Shown in pieces: positions 28,400 to 36,849 of a stretch of 64,000 nucleotides of DNA. The notes below the pieces were generated by a model that did no database searches, was not told the DNA's origin, and saw nothing but the letters and a program-made list of their open reading frames with translations. The translations under genes and the position numbers were made by a program. The stretch is from contig JACKNF010000003.1 in assembly GCA_024234995.1 (NCBI GenBank), forward strand, positions 257,192-321,191. Reading direction: 5' to 3'. The DNA comes from Gammaproteobacteria bacterium (GTDB taxonomy: Bacteria; Pseudomonadota; Gammaproteobacteria; Competibacterales; Competibacteraceae). The first letter of the stretch is position 1; the number at the start of each line of letters is the position of its first letter.

Positions 28400-29626
28400 T
28401 CAATCCCGTAGCAGTTCATAGCTCGCGCGGTAGGCGTCGGCCAAGGCATCCATATAAGCTTCATTGACCTGCTCGGTATCGAGCCCTGAATCCTTTAGCG
28501 TCGCCCAGTCACACTGCTCATAAGCCAGGGTGCAGGCCAGAATCCGGCCCAGCCCACCCTCATGATTCAGCAGCGCTACGTTAATCTCCTCCTCCAGAGG
28601 CAATGCTGCTAACACTTCCGGCATCGGTGCTTGCGCTACTAGATCGAGCACCGATAGCAGGCCCACCATAAAATTGCTGTCGCGCTGTTTGAGACCCAGT
28701 TGTTCACCCAGCAACTCGCACATCTTGGCACGCACCAAGGCAATGGTCATTAGGTCGCTGCGAGCCATTTCAGCGCCCGACATCGAGACCAATGTTGCCC
28801 AAGAACGCACCGTGCGCAATCCCAATAGCGCCACCGCCCGTTGAATCGATTCAACCCGCTGCGGCAGACTGAAGTAGGCAGAGTTAATATAGCGAAGCAG
28901 CTTGTAGCTAAGGGCGACATCTTGAGCGATCAGGGATGCGATCTCTTGAAGATCGATATCCGGCTGATTCAAAGCGCTAACCAGCCGTAGCACCATTAAC
29001 TGGTTGGTCTGAATACCTTGGAATTTAAGCAGGCGTGGCTGGGAAAAGTGGCGTCCTTGAAAAAAATCGAATCCCACCTTTTGACTCATTTCAAGCTGAT
29101 GCTGATCTGCAATCCCGCTGGCGATCACCGCCAAACCGCGTTGATGGAAAGAGGTAAGCAACCGGCGCGCTTCCGGCTCGGGGGTGGCCGATACATTCAG
29201 GCGCACATACTCAACAGCCTCCAATAGCGCCTGATAGGCATCGTTATCCGCATATTCGTCCAATAGAAAATGATAACCCTCCTGGCGCAAGGCCTTGAGC
29301 GCTTCAATCAATGGTTCGTCGATGACGATATCGGCTACTACCTCGAACACCAGGCGCGGCGATGCCGCCATGAGTTGTCTCAACGACCCTTGAACCAGCA
29401 AATCGCGGGCAACGTTCAAAAAGACTTTACTTTCCCCAACCAATCGCTCCAGTCCCATCTCAGTCAGTGTATCGAACAGGATCTGGGTATGTTCCATTTC
29501 GATACCGAGCAAAGGGGCATCTTTCGACGCCTCACCCGCCTCCGCCGGATAATAAGACAACTGATAACCTTCTACGCGAAGGGCAGGATCGTAGATCGGC
29601 TGGCGGCCCAGGTAGATTTCCTTCAT
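28400..29626 (-). CDS. EAL-HDOD signalling protein
   Basis: 408 residues. The N-terminal half is a degenerate EAL domain (begins YLGRQPIYDPALRVEGYQL; the usual FEVTE metal motif reads FEVVADIVID, and the EAL itself is YQL), so c-di-GMP hydrolysis is unlikely. The C-terminal half (about 200-390) is an HDOD domain with NQLMVLRLVSALNQPD and LLRYINSAYFSL. The architecture matches the YuxH-type family, whose members regulate surface behaviour by protein contacts rather than catalysis. The ATG at 29626 has no strong ribosome site. Confidence 0.88.
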   Translation of the reverse strand: MKEIYLGRQPIYDPALRVEGYQLSYYPAEAGEASKDAPLLGIEMEHTQILFDTLTEMGLERLVGESKVFLNVARDLLVQGSLRQLMAASPRLVFEVVADIVIDEPLIEALKALRQEGYHFLLDEYADNDAYQALLEAVEYVRLNVSATPEPEARRLLTSFHQRGLAVIASGIADQHQLEMSQKVGFDFFQGRHFSQPRLLKFQGIQTNQLMVLRLVSALNQPDIDLQEIASLIAQDVALSYKLLRYINSAYFSLPQRVESIQRAVALLGLRTVRSWATLVSMSGAEMARSDLMTIALVRAKMCELLGEQLGLKQRDSNFMVGLLSVLDLVAQAPMPEVLAALPLEEEINVALLNHEGGLGRILACTLAYEQCDWATLKDSGLDTEQVNEAYMDALADAYRASYELLRD

Positions 29627-29705
29627 CGATACCCCCGGTTTAGGCTGAAGACAAGTTGATAGGATTCTAATAATACCAGCATGCTGGTTTTTCGATGGAA
29701 ATGTA

Positions 29706-30692
29706 TCAGGGGCGAATTGAAGAGGACCGGCTCTCCAGCTCGCTCATCACCTTAGAAGGTGTTTCCACCGGCGATGACGGGAAAACCACAGCAGGCTCAG
29801 TCAGTGGCGGCGCCGCCTTGCCCAAACTCAGCTGCGACAACAGCATGCCGGCGAACATCAGGCCACAGCCCGCCATTCCACGCCCGGACAATACCTCATC
29901 GAGCAGCAGCCAGCCGCTCAATGCCGCAAATACGGTTTCCAGGCTGAGGATAATGGCGGCATGAGCCGGAGGCGCATCGCGCTGGGCAACAACCTGCAAA
30001 GTATAGGCGACTCCAACTGACAACAGTCCACCATAGAGAATCGGTAATGCTGCATCCTGTAATCCTTGCAGATAGATCGATTCGGTCGCGGCTGCAACAC
30101 CCAGGCTGAGCACTGCGCAGACCATGCATTGCAAACAGGCCAGCAGCACCGGTTCGACACGCCGGCCAGACAGCCAGCCGATCACCAGCACATGGCCTGC
30201 CCAAAAGAACGCGCCGATCAGCACCAGCCCATCTCCCTGAGACAGGATCATCTCATCGGCCATAGTCAGCAGGTACAACCCCGCTACCGCCAGACCTGCT
30301 CCGCTCCAGGTTTTCCACGGAGTGCGATGCCCTCCTAACAGCCCAAGCAATGGCACGATCACTACATACAAGCCCGTGATGAATCCAGCTTTGCCCGCCG
30401 TGGTATGGACAATGCCGATCTGTTGCAGCGAAGCGCCGGCAAACAGAATCAGTCCGGCCAGTAGACCATCGGCTAATATCTGACGCCCGCTGCCCGGCGG
30501 GATAAGCCGGCTGGAACGGCGGCGCATTAGCAGCAGCGGCAGCAGGGACAACGCACCCAGCAGGAAGCGGACACCGTTATAGGTAAAAGGACCGATATGA
30601 TCCATACCCGCCCGCTGGGCAACGAAAGCCGAACCCCAGATCAGGGCAGTCAGCAGTAATAGCAATTCGGCTCTCAACGCCTTGGAAGTCAC
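29706..30692 (-). CDS. EamA/DMT-superfamily permease
   Basis: 328 residues with ten predicted membrane segments in two EamA repeats; ALIWGSAFVAQRAGM in the first helix and GAFFWAGHVLVIGWLS at the start of the second repeat are typical. The likely role is export or exchange of a metabolite; the substrate is unknown. A 30-residue polar C-terminal tail follows the last helix. It is divergent from the Rrf2 regulator, with a gap of about 150 nt. Confidence 0.9.
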   Translation of the reverse strand: MTSKALRAELLLLLTALIWGSAFVAQRAGMDHIGPFTYNGVRFLLGALSLLPLLLMRRRSSRLIPPGSGRQILADGLLAGLILFAGASLQQIGIVHTTAGKAGFITGLYVVIVPLLGLLGGHRTPWKTWSGAGLAVAGLYLLTMADEMILSQGDGLVLIGAFFWAGHVLVIGWLSGRRVEPVLLACLQCMVCAVLSLGVAAATESIYLQGLQDAALPILYGGLLSVGVAYTLQVVAQRDAPPAHAAIILSLETVFAALSGWLLLDEVLSGRGMAGCGLMFAGMLLSQLSLGKAAPPLTEPAVVFPSSPVETPSKVMSELESRSSSIRP

Positions 30693-30841
30693 AGCATGTT
30701 CACCTTCAGAATCATATGATCAAAATGTTCGTTATCGCGGGGTATGCTAGAATCGTTACTTGGCAAATCCGTCATTTGGAACTATTCTACTCGAAAATAG
30801 TACTAATCCAGTACCGATTAGACGAGCCACGCGGAGCCGCC

Positions 30842-31318
30842 ATGATTCGCATCACCCGAGAAGCCGATTACGGCATTTTGCTGATGACCGCTCTAGCCCA
30901 GGCCGAAGGTCAACCGCGCAGCGCCGCCGCTCTAGCCCGGCAACGCCGGTTACCATTACCGATGGTCAGTAAGATTCTGAAATCTCTGACCCGAGCCGGT
31001 TTGCTGAACTCGCAACGCGGCGCGCAAGGCGGTTATATCCTGGCACTGCCAGCCGTGGAGATCTCCGCAGCCAGCATCATTGGCGCGCTGGAAGGCCCGA
31101 TTGCCATTACCGCTTGCAGCGATGAGACGCATGACAGTTGCGCCCGGCAAGAAGATTGCGAAGTCAGCGGTCATTGGCCACGGATTAATCTGGCCATTCA
31201 CACTGCACTACAAAGCATTAGCCTAAAGGAACTGAGTCAGCCTCTTCCGTTGCATCCAATGCGTTTTCACTCCATGAACCGGGTGGCAACTGCCCGTGTT
31301 GTTGATCGTCCCGTCTAA
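30842..31318 (+). CDS. Rrf2-family regulator of SUF Fe-S assembly
   Basis: 158 residues from the ATG at 30842, where the family N-terminus (MIRITREADYGILLMTALA) begins; upstream open frame to 30716 is leader. A winged helix covers about 1-75, with recognition-helix region PLPMVSKILKSLTRAGLL. Three cysteines (C92, C100, C106) sit where Rrf2 proteins bind an Fe-S cluster. It most resembles the SUF-system regulator of gammaproteobacteria and is followed by sufB after 35 nt, so it probably autoregulates and senses cluster status. Confidence 0.9.
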   Translation: MIRITREADYGILLMTALAQAEGQPRSAAALARQRRLPLPMVSKILKSLTRAGLLNSQRGAQGGYILALPAVEISAASIIGALEGPIAITACSDETHDSCARQEDCEVSGHWPRINLAIHTALQSISLKELSQPLPLHPMRFHSMNRVATARVVDRPV

Positions 31319-31353
31319 AACCCCTGCTCGAATCCGTGAGAGGACCTTGATCC

Positions 31354-32802
31354 ATGACCGATAGCACCCCCACCCTCGAACATCTCGCTACCAGCGATTA
31401 CAAGTACGGCTTTGTCACTGACATCGAGCAGGATACCGTACCACCGGGGCTGGACGAGGATGTGATCCGGCTCATTTCGGCCAAGAAAGAGGAGCCAGAC
31501 TGGTTGCTGGAATGGCGGCTGCAAGCTTTCCGTCACTGGTTAACCCAAACGCAACCGGAGTGGGCGCGGGTGCATTATCCGCCAATTGATTATCAGGCGA
31601 TTTCCTACTACGCCGCGCCCAAGCAGAAAAGCGACGGCCCCAAAAGTCTGGACGAAGTCGATCCGGAGTTGCTTCGCACTTATGAAAAGCTCGGCATTCC
31701 ATTGGCTGAACAAGCCATCTTGGCTGGCGTGGCCGTGGATGCGGTGTTCGACTCGGTGTCGGTGGCGACCAGCTACAAAGGCAAGTTAGCGGAGTATGGC
31801 ATCATTTTTTGCTCGTTCTCCGAAGCAGTGCGCGAGCATCCCGGCCTGGTGCGCAAGTACCTGGGTACAGTGGTACCTTACCGCGACAATTACTACGCGA
31901 CATTGAACTCAGCAGTGTTTTCTGACGGCTCCTTTGTTTACATCCCGCCGGGGGTGCGCTGCCCCATGGAGCTATCGACCTACTTCCGCATCAACGCCAG
32001 CAACACCGGGCAATTTGAGCGGACTCTGATTATTGCCGATGAAGGCGCGTCCGTATCATATCTCGAAGGATGCACCGCGCCTCAGCGTGATGAAAATCAA
32101 CTTCATGCAGCGGTGGTGGAACTGGTGGCGCTGGACAACGCCACGATCAAATATTCCACGGTGCAAAACTGGTATCCCGGCGATGCAGAAGGTAAGGGCG
32201 GCATTTACAACTTTGTGACTAAGCGCGGGTTGTGCAAGGGCCGGGATTCCAAGATTTCCTGGACTCAGGTGGAGACCGGATCGGCGATTACCTGGAAATA
32301 TCCCAGTTGTGTGCTCCGTGGTGAAAATTCAGTGGGTGAATTCTACTCGGTGGCCCTAACCCGCGATTATCAGCAGGCCGATACCGGCACCAAAATGATC
32401 CACATCGGCAAGAACACCCGCAGCACCATCGTATCCAAAGGTATTTCTGCTGGCCACGGCCAGAATGCTTATCGAGGACTCGTGAAAATCTTGCCGACCG
32501 CCGAGAATGCCCGTAATCATTCGCAGTGCGATTCGCTGCTGATGGGCGATCAGTGCGGCGCACATACCTTCCCTTATATCGATGTGCAAAATCCCAATGC
32601 GCAGGTCGCGCATGAGGCCAGTACCTCGAAAATTAGCGAGGACCAGATTTTTTACTGCAAACAGCGCGGTATCAGTGCTGAGGACGCAGTGAGCCTGATC
32701 GTTAACGGCTTCTGTAAGGAAGTATTCAAGGAACTACCGATGGAGTTCGCCGTTGAAGCGCAGAAGCTGATCGAGTTGAAGTTAGAAGGAAGTGTCGGCT
32801 AA
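31354..32802 (+). CDS. sufB: Fe-S cluster assembly scaffold SufB
   Basis: 482 residues, nearly full length. The SufB/SufD core beta-helix contains YFRINASNTGQFERTLII, YLEGCTAP, SKISWTQVETGSAITWKYP and the C-terminal LIVNGFCKEV. SufB is the scaffold of the SufBCD complex and needs SufC ATPase and SufD. Neither sufC, sufD, sufS nor other suf genes follow; the strand switches after about 200 nt. Confidence 0.96.
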   Translation: MTDSTPTLEHLATSDYKYGFVTDIEQDTVPPGLDEDVIRLISAKKEEPDWLLEWRLQAFRHWLTQTQPEWARVHYPPIDYQAISYYAAPKQKSDGPKSLDEVDPELLRTYEKLGIPLAEQAILAGVAVDAVFDSVSVATSYKGKLAEYGIIFCSFSEAVREHPGLVRKYLGTVVPYRDNYYATLNSAVFSDGSFVYIPPGVRCPMELSTYFRINASNTGQFERTLIIADEGASVSYLEGCTAPQRDENQLHAAVVELVALDNATIKYSTVQNWYPGDAEGKGGIYNFVTKRGLCKGRDSKISWTQVETGSAITWKYPSCVLRGENSVGEFYSVALTRDYQQADTGTKMIHIGKNTRSTIVSKGISAGHGQNAYRGLVKILPTAENARNHSQCDSLLMGDQCGAHTFPYIDVQNPNAQVAHEASTSKISEDQIFYCKQRGISAEDAVSLIVNGFCKEVFKELPMEFAVEAQKLIELKLEGSVG

Positions 32803-32811
32803 CCTTCGAGC

Positions 32812-32943
32812 GGCCCTGGCCATCTGGACGATCCGCTACCGCTGGAAGTGCTGGCACAGGAGATCATAGCACACCTGGCAGCAGCGCTGGCTTCCTTCCG
32901 GGATGCCGCTGCCAGTCCAGCCAAACCCTCCAGCCAGCATTGA
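32812..32943 (+). pseudogene. Possible C-terminal remnant of a type I restriction-modification subunit
   Basis: Directly after sufB an open stretch of about 43 codons ends in TGA at 32941 and reads DDPLPLEVLAQEIIAHLAAA and then LASFRDAAA. This looks like the acidic/helical C-terminus of HsdM or HsdR subunits. It has no start codon or body, so it would be debris left by a deletion that may also have removed sufC. Recognition is by pattern only. Confidence 0.3.
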
Positions 32944-33012
32944 CGAGGCGTTGATCGCTTGCCCTAACCGTCCCGCAGGAGCAACGATCCAGCATCGAAC
33001 GCATGCGGTGCT

Positions 33013-33303
33013 CTAGCCAATCATTGCATATCGGCGAATATCCGGTTCCACTGCGAGCAAGGACGGCGCCTGCGCCAGCACTGCTTGGAGATGCGGCGTG
33101 GTGAAATGCGCATCCAGCGCCGCCTCATCCGCCCATTCCTCGATGAAGGTGAAATCAGCCGGATCTGCCGCGTTCTGCAACAATTCATAGCGCAAGCAAC
33201 CCGATTCGTGCCGGGTTGGTTCCAACAGGCTCAGTAACAGGGTATGCAATGCCGCCACGGTTTCCGGGCGGGCAGTCAAGCGGGCTACGACATGAACACT
33301 CAT
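33013..33303 (-). CDS. ABM-domain putative quinol monooxygenase
   Basis: 96 residues from the ATG at 33303. It is a single ABM (dimeric alpha+beta barrel) domain with VHVVARLTARPETVAALHTL, TRHESGCLRYELLQN and FTFIEEWADEAALDAHF, matching the YgiN/antibiotic-biosynthesis monooxygenase-like family. Likely a small redox enzyme on quinones or aromatic compounds; substrate unknown. A GGGGGA sits upstream of the start. The 20 extra codons open upstream have no family support. Confidence 0.88.
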   Translation of the reverse strand: MSVHVVARLTARPETVAALHTLLLSLLEPTRHESGCLRYELLQNAADPADFTFIEEWADEAALDAHFTTPHLQAVLAQAPSLLAVEPDIRRYAMIG

Positions 33304-33456
33304 TGAGAATCCCCCAGGGTGCGTCAAGGCTAAAAGCGTAGCACCAACCCTGTACCAACACACTCACTACTGACCGGCTATACTTAGAAGATGGAAGCCT
33401 CAGTCTGCACCGGCGGTGCTTCCTACTCTTAAAACCCGATCAAGGAGTACAGAACC

Positions 33457-33831
33457 ATGACCCTCAAACCGATCATCATTGCGGCGGGCACGAGCCTGAC
33501 TCTGTTATTGTTCAGTAACGCTTGGGCGGCGGATGTGAAAGAGATGGCGGCAGATGCCGCAAAAGACTCAATGGGAAAGATGGCCCAGGAGCAAGCAGCG
33601 GATGCGGTCAAGGACAAAGCCGGGGCCATGATGCCTGCGACTGATGCCGCGTCAGCAATGAAGGTAGCGCCATCCGGCGCGACTGAGGCAGTAGAAGGTG
33701 CCGCGGGAGCCGCAGCGCTCCAAAAAGCTGCAGGAGGCGCAACGGGTGATGTCACTGGCATGGCTAAGGACCAAGCGATGGAGATGGGCAAGGATCAAGC
33801 CACCGAAGCCGCTAAAAAGATGGTTAAATAG
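33457..33831 (+). CDS. Exported alanine/lysine-rich helical protein
   Basis: 124 residues. The signal peptide (about 1-24, ending AWA/AD) precedes a mature chain made almost wholly of Ala, Lys, Met, Asp, Glu and Gly in repeated patterns such as AADAAKDSMGKMAQEQAADA and MAKDQAMEMGKDQATEAAKK. This suggests an amphipathic, LEA-like periplasmic protein. AAGGAG lies 8-9 nt before the ATG, and a TATACT-like -10 is present near 33379. A hairpin follows the stop. Confidence 0.75.
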   Translation: MTLKPIIIAAGTSLTLLLFSNAWAADVKEMAADAAKDSMGKMAQEQAADAVKDKAGAMMPATDAASAMKVAPSGATEAVEGAAGAAALQKAAGGATGDVTGMAKDQAMEMGKDQATEAAKKMVK

Positions 33832-34190
33832 CTAAGAACTCCGGACGTAGATGTTCTGCGTCCGGCCAGCAACCACTGATCAAATCCATGACCGGGCACA
33901 ATCAGATTGGCTTAAGAAAAAACACCAGCAACGCGCAACTTACTGATTTGACTGAGAAGATCTTACCCCTATCTATTCGCTCCATCTGCAATTTCACGCA
34001 AAATCACAATAGAGACTCCAGGATTCACCGCATTTTCGGGATCTATATGCGCCTACTGCGGCACGCTAAAGGACCGGCGCTCAATGCAAATTGATCATGT
34101 CATCCTCATGCGGATCTACTGCCGTTTCAAACCCCTGAAAGATAAATTGGCTGACCGGCCCCATGCGCAGCAGCCAGCAGACATGGGCGT
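33832..34190. other. Gap between exported protein and HNH gene
   Basis: About 360 nt. The first part holds a hairpin after the preceding stop. The remainder is AT-richer than the flanks and shows no convincing gene; the short open frame 34084-34248 has no ribosome site. The HNH promoter presumably lies here. Confidence 0.45.
33841..33865 (+). terminator. Terminator-like hairpin after the Ala/Lys-rich gene
   Basis: The perfect 7-bp stem CCGGACG (33841-33847) / CGTCCGG (33859-33865) has an 11-nt loop and starts 9 nt past the stop codon. No T tract follows. Confidence 0.45.
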
Positions 34191-34712
34191 ATGGCTGCCA
34201 GAAACCGTTCGGCCTGCGGCGCATCGCCAAGCGCACAGGCAGCGTTAGAAAAACTGTATGAGGCCATGAGTGAGGTGCATAATGCGATTGCCGATCGCCT
34301 TGGGACCAGCAGGCCCGATATTGACATCTCACGAACCATGCTTGAACCGCTGCAAGCCCCCGCACCTGTGGCAACTATCCCGAAAAATCTGCGCGTGTGT
34401 TTCTATTGTTTTGGCTTCTTCCAGAAACAGGCTTTTGAGCTGGATCATATCAGGCCGGTCAACCGGCCCATCCATAGCTCATGCGACAATACACCGGAAG
34501 ATATTAATAGATATAACGATCCAACCAATCTGATCGCGGTTTGCAGTAGTTGCAATAGCTCGAAGAGCAACAGCACTATCCGCGCCGCATGGATGAATGG
34601 CCGCATGCAGGCTCGTGAAGCGGGAGGGCTGCCGGGATTGGAAACGCTCTTGACGGCTCCTAGCGACCGGCAGGCTGCGGAAGCCCATCGCAACTGGATC
34701 ATGGGTGCCTGA
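34191..34712 (+). CDS. HNH endonuclease-domain protein
   Basis: 173 residues. The N-terminal helical part (1-65) precedes an HNH domain with zinc pairs C70/C73 (CFYC) and C118/C121 (CSSC). The core is FELDHIRPVNR (D85, H86) and NLIAVCSSCNSSKSN. This is a metal-dependent nuclease fold found in mobile-element, phage, restriction and toxin proteins. The start is uncertain: no ribosome site precedes 34191, and an in-frame ATG at 34266 has GAGG upstream. A strong hairpin follows the stop. Confidence 0.82.
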   Translation: MAARNRSACGASPSAQAALEKLYEAMSEVHNAIADRLGTSRPDIDISRTMLEPLQAPAPVATIPKNLRVCFYCFGFFQKQAFELDHIRPVNRPIHSSCDNTPEDINRYNDPTNLIAVCSSCNSSKSNSTIRAAWMNGRMQAREAGGLPGLETLLTAPSDRQAAEAHRNWIMGA

Positions 34713-34737
34713 GCCGGTTTAATCTAGGCGATCAGCA

Positions 34738-34784
34738 AGCCAGTGCCCGTTGAGGTTCGCTCCTCACCTCAACGGGCACTGGCT
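34738..34784. terminator. 18-bp perfect inverted repeat downstream of the HNH gene
   Basis: AGCCAGTGCCCGTTGAGG (34738-34755) pairs perfectly with 34767-34784, with an 11-nt loop. It may be a factor-independent terminator or REP-like element; no long T run follows. It is the first of three adjacent palindromes. Confidence 0.6.
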
Positions 34785-34790
34785 GACTGT

Positions 34791-34824
34791 TCTATTCAGA
34801 ATAGATCCACAGCTTTTGTGGATC
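34791..34824. repeat. Two further adjacent palindromes
   Basis: TCTATTC-A-GAATAGA (34791-34805) is followed by, and overlaps by two bases, GATCCACA (34804-34811) / TGTGGATC (34817-34824) with a 5-nt loop. Both are perfect. They lie upstream of the small Lys-rich protein gene and could be operators or parts of a mobile-element end. Confidence 0.6.
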
Positions 34825-34947
34825 ATTCTGCTATGCCTATTCTTTAATTATCGCAAACTATTCCAGTTTAAATTTGATGGAAAGTGGCTTGACAAACCCA
34901 GTTGCATTGACTACGTGTTGACTTTGTATATACATGGTACTATTCTT

Positions 34948-35133
34948 ATGGGAAAACACAAGAAAGAAAAATCCGATAAAGACAAGGATAAGGAAGTCAA
35001 ATTAGTAGTTCGAATTGAGGCAGGTCTGCGTGATGCATTCATCGAAACCTGTCAAGACATGGATACCACAGCTTCCAGGGAAGTGCGGCGGTTCATCCGC
35101 GATTTTCTAAAGCTCTCGGGTAAGGAGACCTGA
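34948..35133 (+). CDS. Small ribbon-helix-helix-like protein
   Basis: 61 residues from the ATG at 34948. A very basic N-terminus (GKHKKEKSDKDKDK) precedes a segment (VKLVVRIEAGLRDAFIETC, then SREVRRFIRDFLK) with the strand-helix-helix pattern of MetJ/Arc-type DNA-binding proteins. No ribosome site precedes it; TTGACT with an ATACAT or TATTCT hexamer lies just upstream, so the transcript may be nearly leaderless. The longer open frame from 34750 runs through the palindromes and is unlikely. It may be a partition-like or antitoxin-like regulator. Confidence 0.55.
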   Translation: MGKHKKEKSDKDKDKEVKLVVRIEAGLRDAFIETCQDMDTTASREVRRFIRDFLKLSGKET

Positions 35134-35213
35134 GGTAGAGCAAACAGCGCTTGGGGTTCCAAGAGCCCGCGTAATGACTCATTTCTCATCTGCCCTTAGC
35201 GAGGTGAAATGCT

Positions 35214-35387
35214 ATGAATGACCCTGATCCTGGAACGGCTCAGCAGGAAACACTAACGGCTCTTAAGGCCATGCATGCCTATTTTGCCGCCACCGCTCAA
35301 GCCCAGCCGCGTAAAGAGCGGGAACGGCTAGCCCGTGAATGGCTGAACGCCGTTCATCGGATGCGGTTCACTTCCATCACTCATTAA
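35214..35387 (+). CDS. Small ORF, unknown
   Basis: 57 residues beginning MNDPDPGTAQQETLTALKAM, charged and helical, with GAGGTG 7 nt before the ATG. No family recognised. It lies 80 nt after the RHH-like gene on the same strand and could be co-transcribed with it. Confidence 0.45.
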   Translation: MNDPDPGTAQQETLTALKAMHAYFAATAQAQPRKERERLAREWLNAVHRMRFTSITH

Positions 35388-35558
35388 TATCTAAAGCAGA
35401 GTAGCAAAGTAAGTTGAGGCGACGAATAAACCCTAACAATGGGTGGTGTAATTAAGGCAATCTTTGCATATGCCTGCGCGATGAAGCTGGAAGCAATGCC
35501 GTCACGGTGAATGACCGTGGCGTTGCCGGCTCAAGACTGGCAAGGGTACCGCATCCTC

Positions 35559-35574
35559 CCTCTTGCCGAAGAGG
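35559..35574. terminator. Short hairpin after the MFS gene
   Basis: CCTCTT-GCCG-AAGAGG is a perfect 6-bp stem with a tetraloop, about 45 nt past the MFS stop on the minus strand. It has no T run, so it may be only an RNA end. Confidence 0.3.
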
Positions 35575-35619
35575 CCTGCACGCTCTCACACCGCTTCGGC
35601 AGCCGGCTGATGCCACGCG

Positions 35620-36849
35620 TTAAGCCGTTCGCCGCATCCTCAGCAACAGCCAACCCCAGGTCAGTGCTTGCAATGTCAGCACGAACCCGAACGCCCAGCG
35701 GTAGCCCACATCAGCGTACCCGCCGCCGTCAGCCGGCCAATGGTTGATGATCGTACCCATGCCCCACTGTCCGGCGAATGCAGCGACGAACACCAGTAAA
35801 TTCAATGCGGTGTTTACCCGGCCAGCCAGCGCTGGCGGGAAGGATTGCGACAAAATTGCATAATTCAGCACACCACTGGTCCCGAAGAACCCAAACAGCA
35901 CCCACAGCAATAGTAGCGATCCCCCACTGAGCAGGATCGCCCACTGCACCAGCATAAACAACATCATGCCGCCACCGGCAACGCCCAATGGCGGAACGCC
36001 CAGCCGCGATAACCAATAGGTCACTTGTCCCATACCGAGGAAACCGCTGACCATTGCTGCAGCAATCCAGAATAAATAACCTGCGGCGGCCGCTTTATCC
36101 AAACCGGCCACGTCGCGCAACCACGGCCCAGCCCATAACCCTTGAATGGCTAGAAACGACGCCTGCGATAATACTGCACTTGGCGCAACGCGCCAGAATC
36201 CTGGATGGCGATAAATCCCCACCACCTCACGCCATTGCTCCCGCCAGCCATGACTCACTGTGCCACTACCACGCTCCGGCACGGCCAGCAACAGCGCAAC
36301 GGCGACAGCGACGCTCAAACCTGCCAGGAGGATAAACAACCCGCGCCAGTCAGTTATCTTCAGTGCTGCTTCAATAGGAGCCGTGGCGGCCAATGCACCC
36401 ATCCCGCCGGCTGCCAGCACCCAGCCATTGACGACCGGTAATCGTGCGGCTGGAAACCACACGACAAATGCCTTGAAGCTGGCCATTAAGCAAGCGGACA
36501 CCCCTAAACCAATCAATCCCCGCCCTAGAATCAGGTTCGCCGCGTCGTCGCTAACTGCGAATAAGCCAGCCCCCGTTGCAGCAACGAGCAAGAGGATCGC
36601 TTCCACCCAACGTGGCCCGAAGCGATCCAGCAACATCCCGAGCGGCAATTGAAATGCCGCAAAAGTCAGGAAATAAATGCTGGTTAGCAGACCGAGATCG
36701 GTCGCATCCAATTGCAATTCCGCCACCAGGTAAGGCGACAAGACGGCATTAATGGTGCGATACAAATAGGATAGAAAATAGCCTGCGGCAAAGGGCAGAA
36801 ACACCCGCAGCACGATGGCTGCGGGTGAGAGCGGTACCGGGGCGCTCAT
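35620..36849 (-). CDS. MFS transporter
   Basis: 409 residues from the ATG at 36849, whose ATGA overlaps the stop of the methyltransferase gene. Twelve predicted membrane segments are present. The loop 2-3 motif is GMLLDRFGPRWVEA, and RTINAVLSPYLVAEL in the first loop resembles nitrate/organic-acid MFS types. Substrate unknown. Overlap with the methyltransferase gene suggests a joint task such as export of a methylated product. Confidence 0.88.
   Translation of the reverse strand: MSAPVPLSPAAIVLRVFLPFAAGYFLSYLYRTINAVLSPYLVAELQLDATDLGLLTSIYFLTFAAFQLPLGMLLDRFGPRWVEAILLLVAATGAGLFAVSDDAANLILGRGLIGLGVSACLMASFKAFVVWFPAARLPVVNGWVLAAGGMGALAATAPIEAALKITDWRGLFILLAGLSVAVAVALLLAVPERGSGTVSHGWREQWREVVGIYRHPGFWRVAPSAVLSQASFLAIQGLWAGPWLRDVAGLDKAAAAGYLFWIAAAMVSGFLGMGQVTYWLSRLGVPPLGVAGGGMMLFMLVQWAILLSGGSLLLLWVLFGFFGTSGVLNYAILSQSFPPALAGRVNTALNLLVFVAAFAGQWGMGTIINHWPADGGGYADVGYRWAFGFVLTLQALTWGWLLLRMRRTA

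Noticed and set aside
34084..34248. 54-codon ORF overlapping the start of the HNH gene
   Set aside because: No ribosome site and no recognisable protein pattern.
35511..35747. 78-codon plus-strand ORF
   Set aside because: It runs into the 3' end of the MFS gene in antisense and has no protein-like composition.
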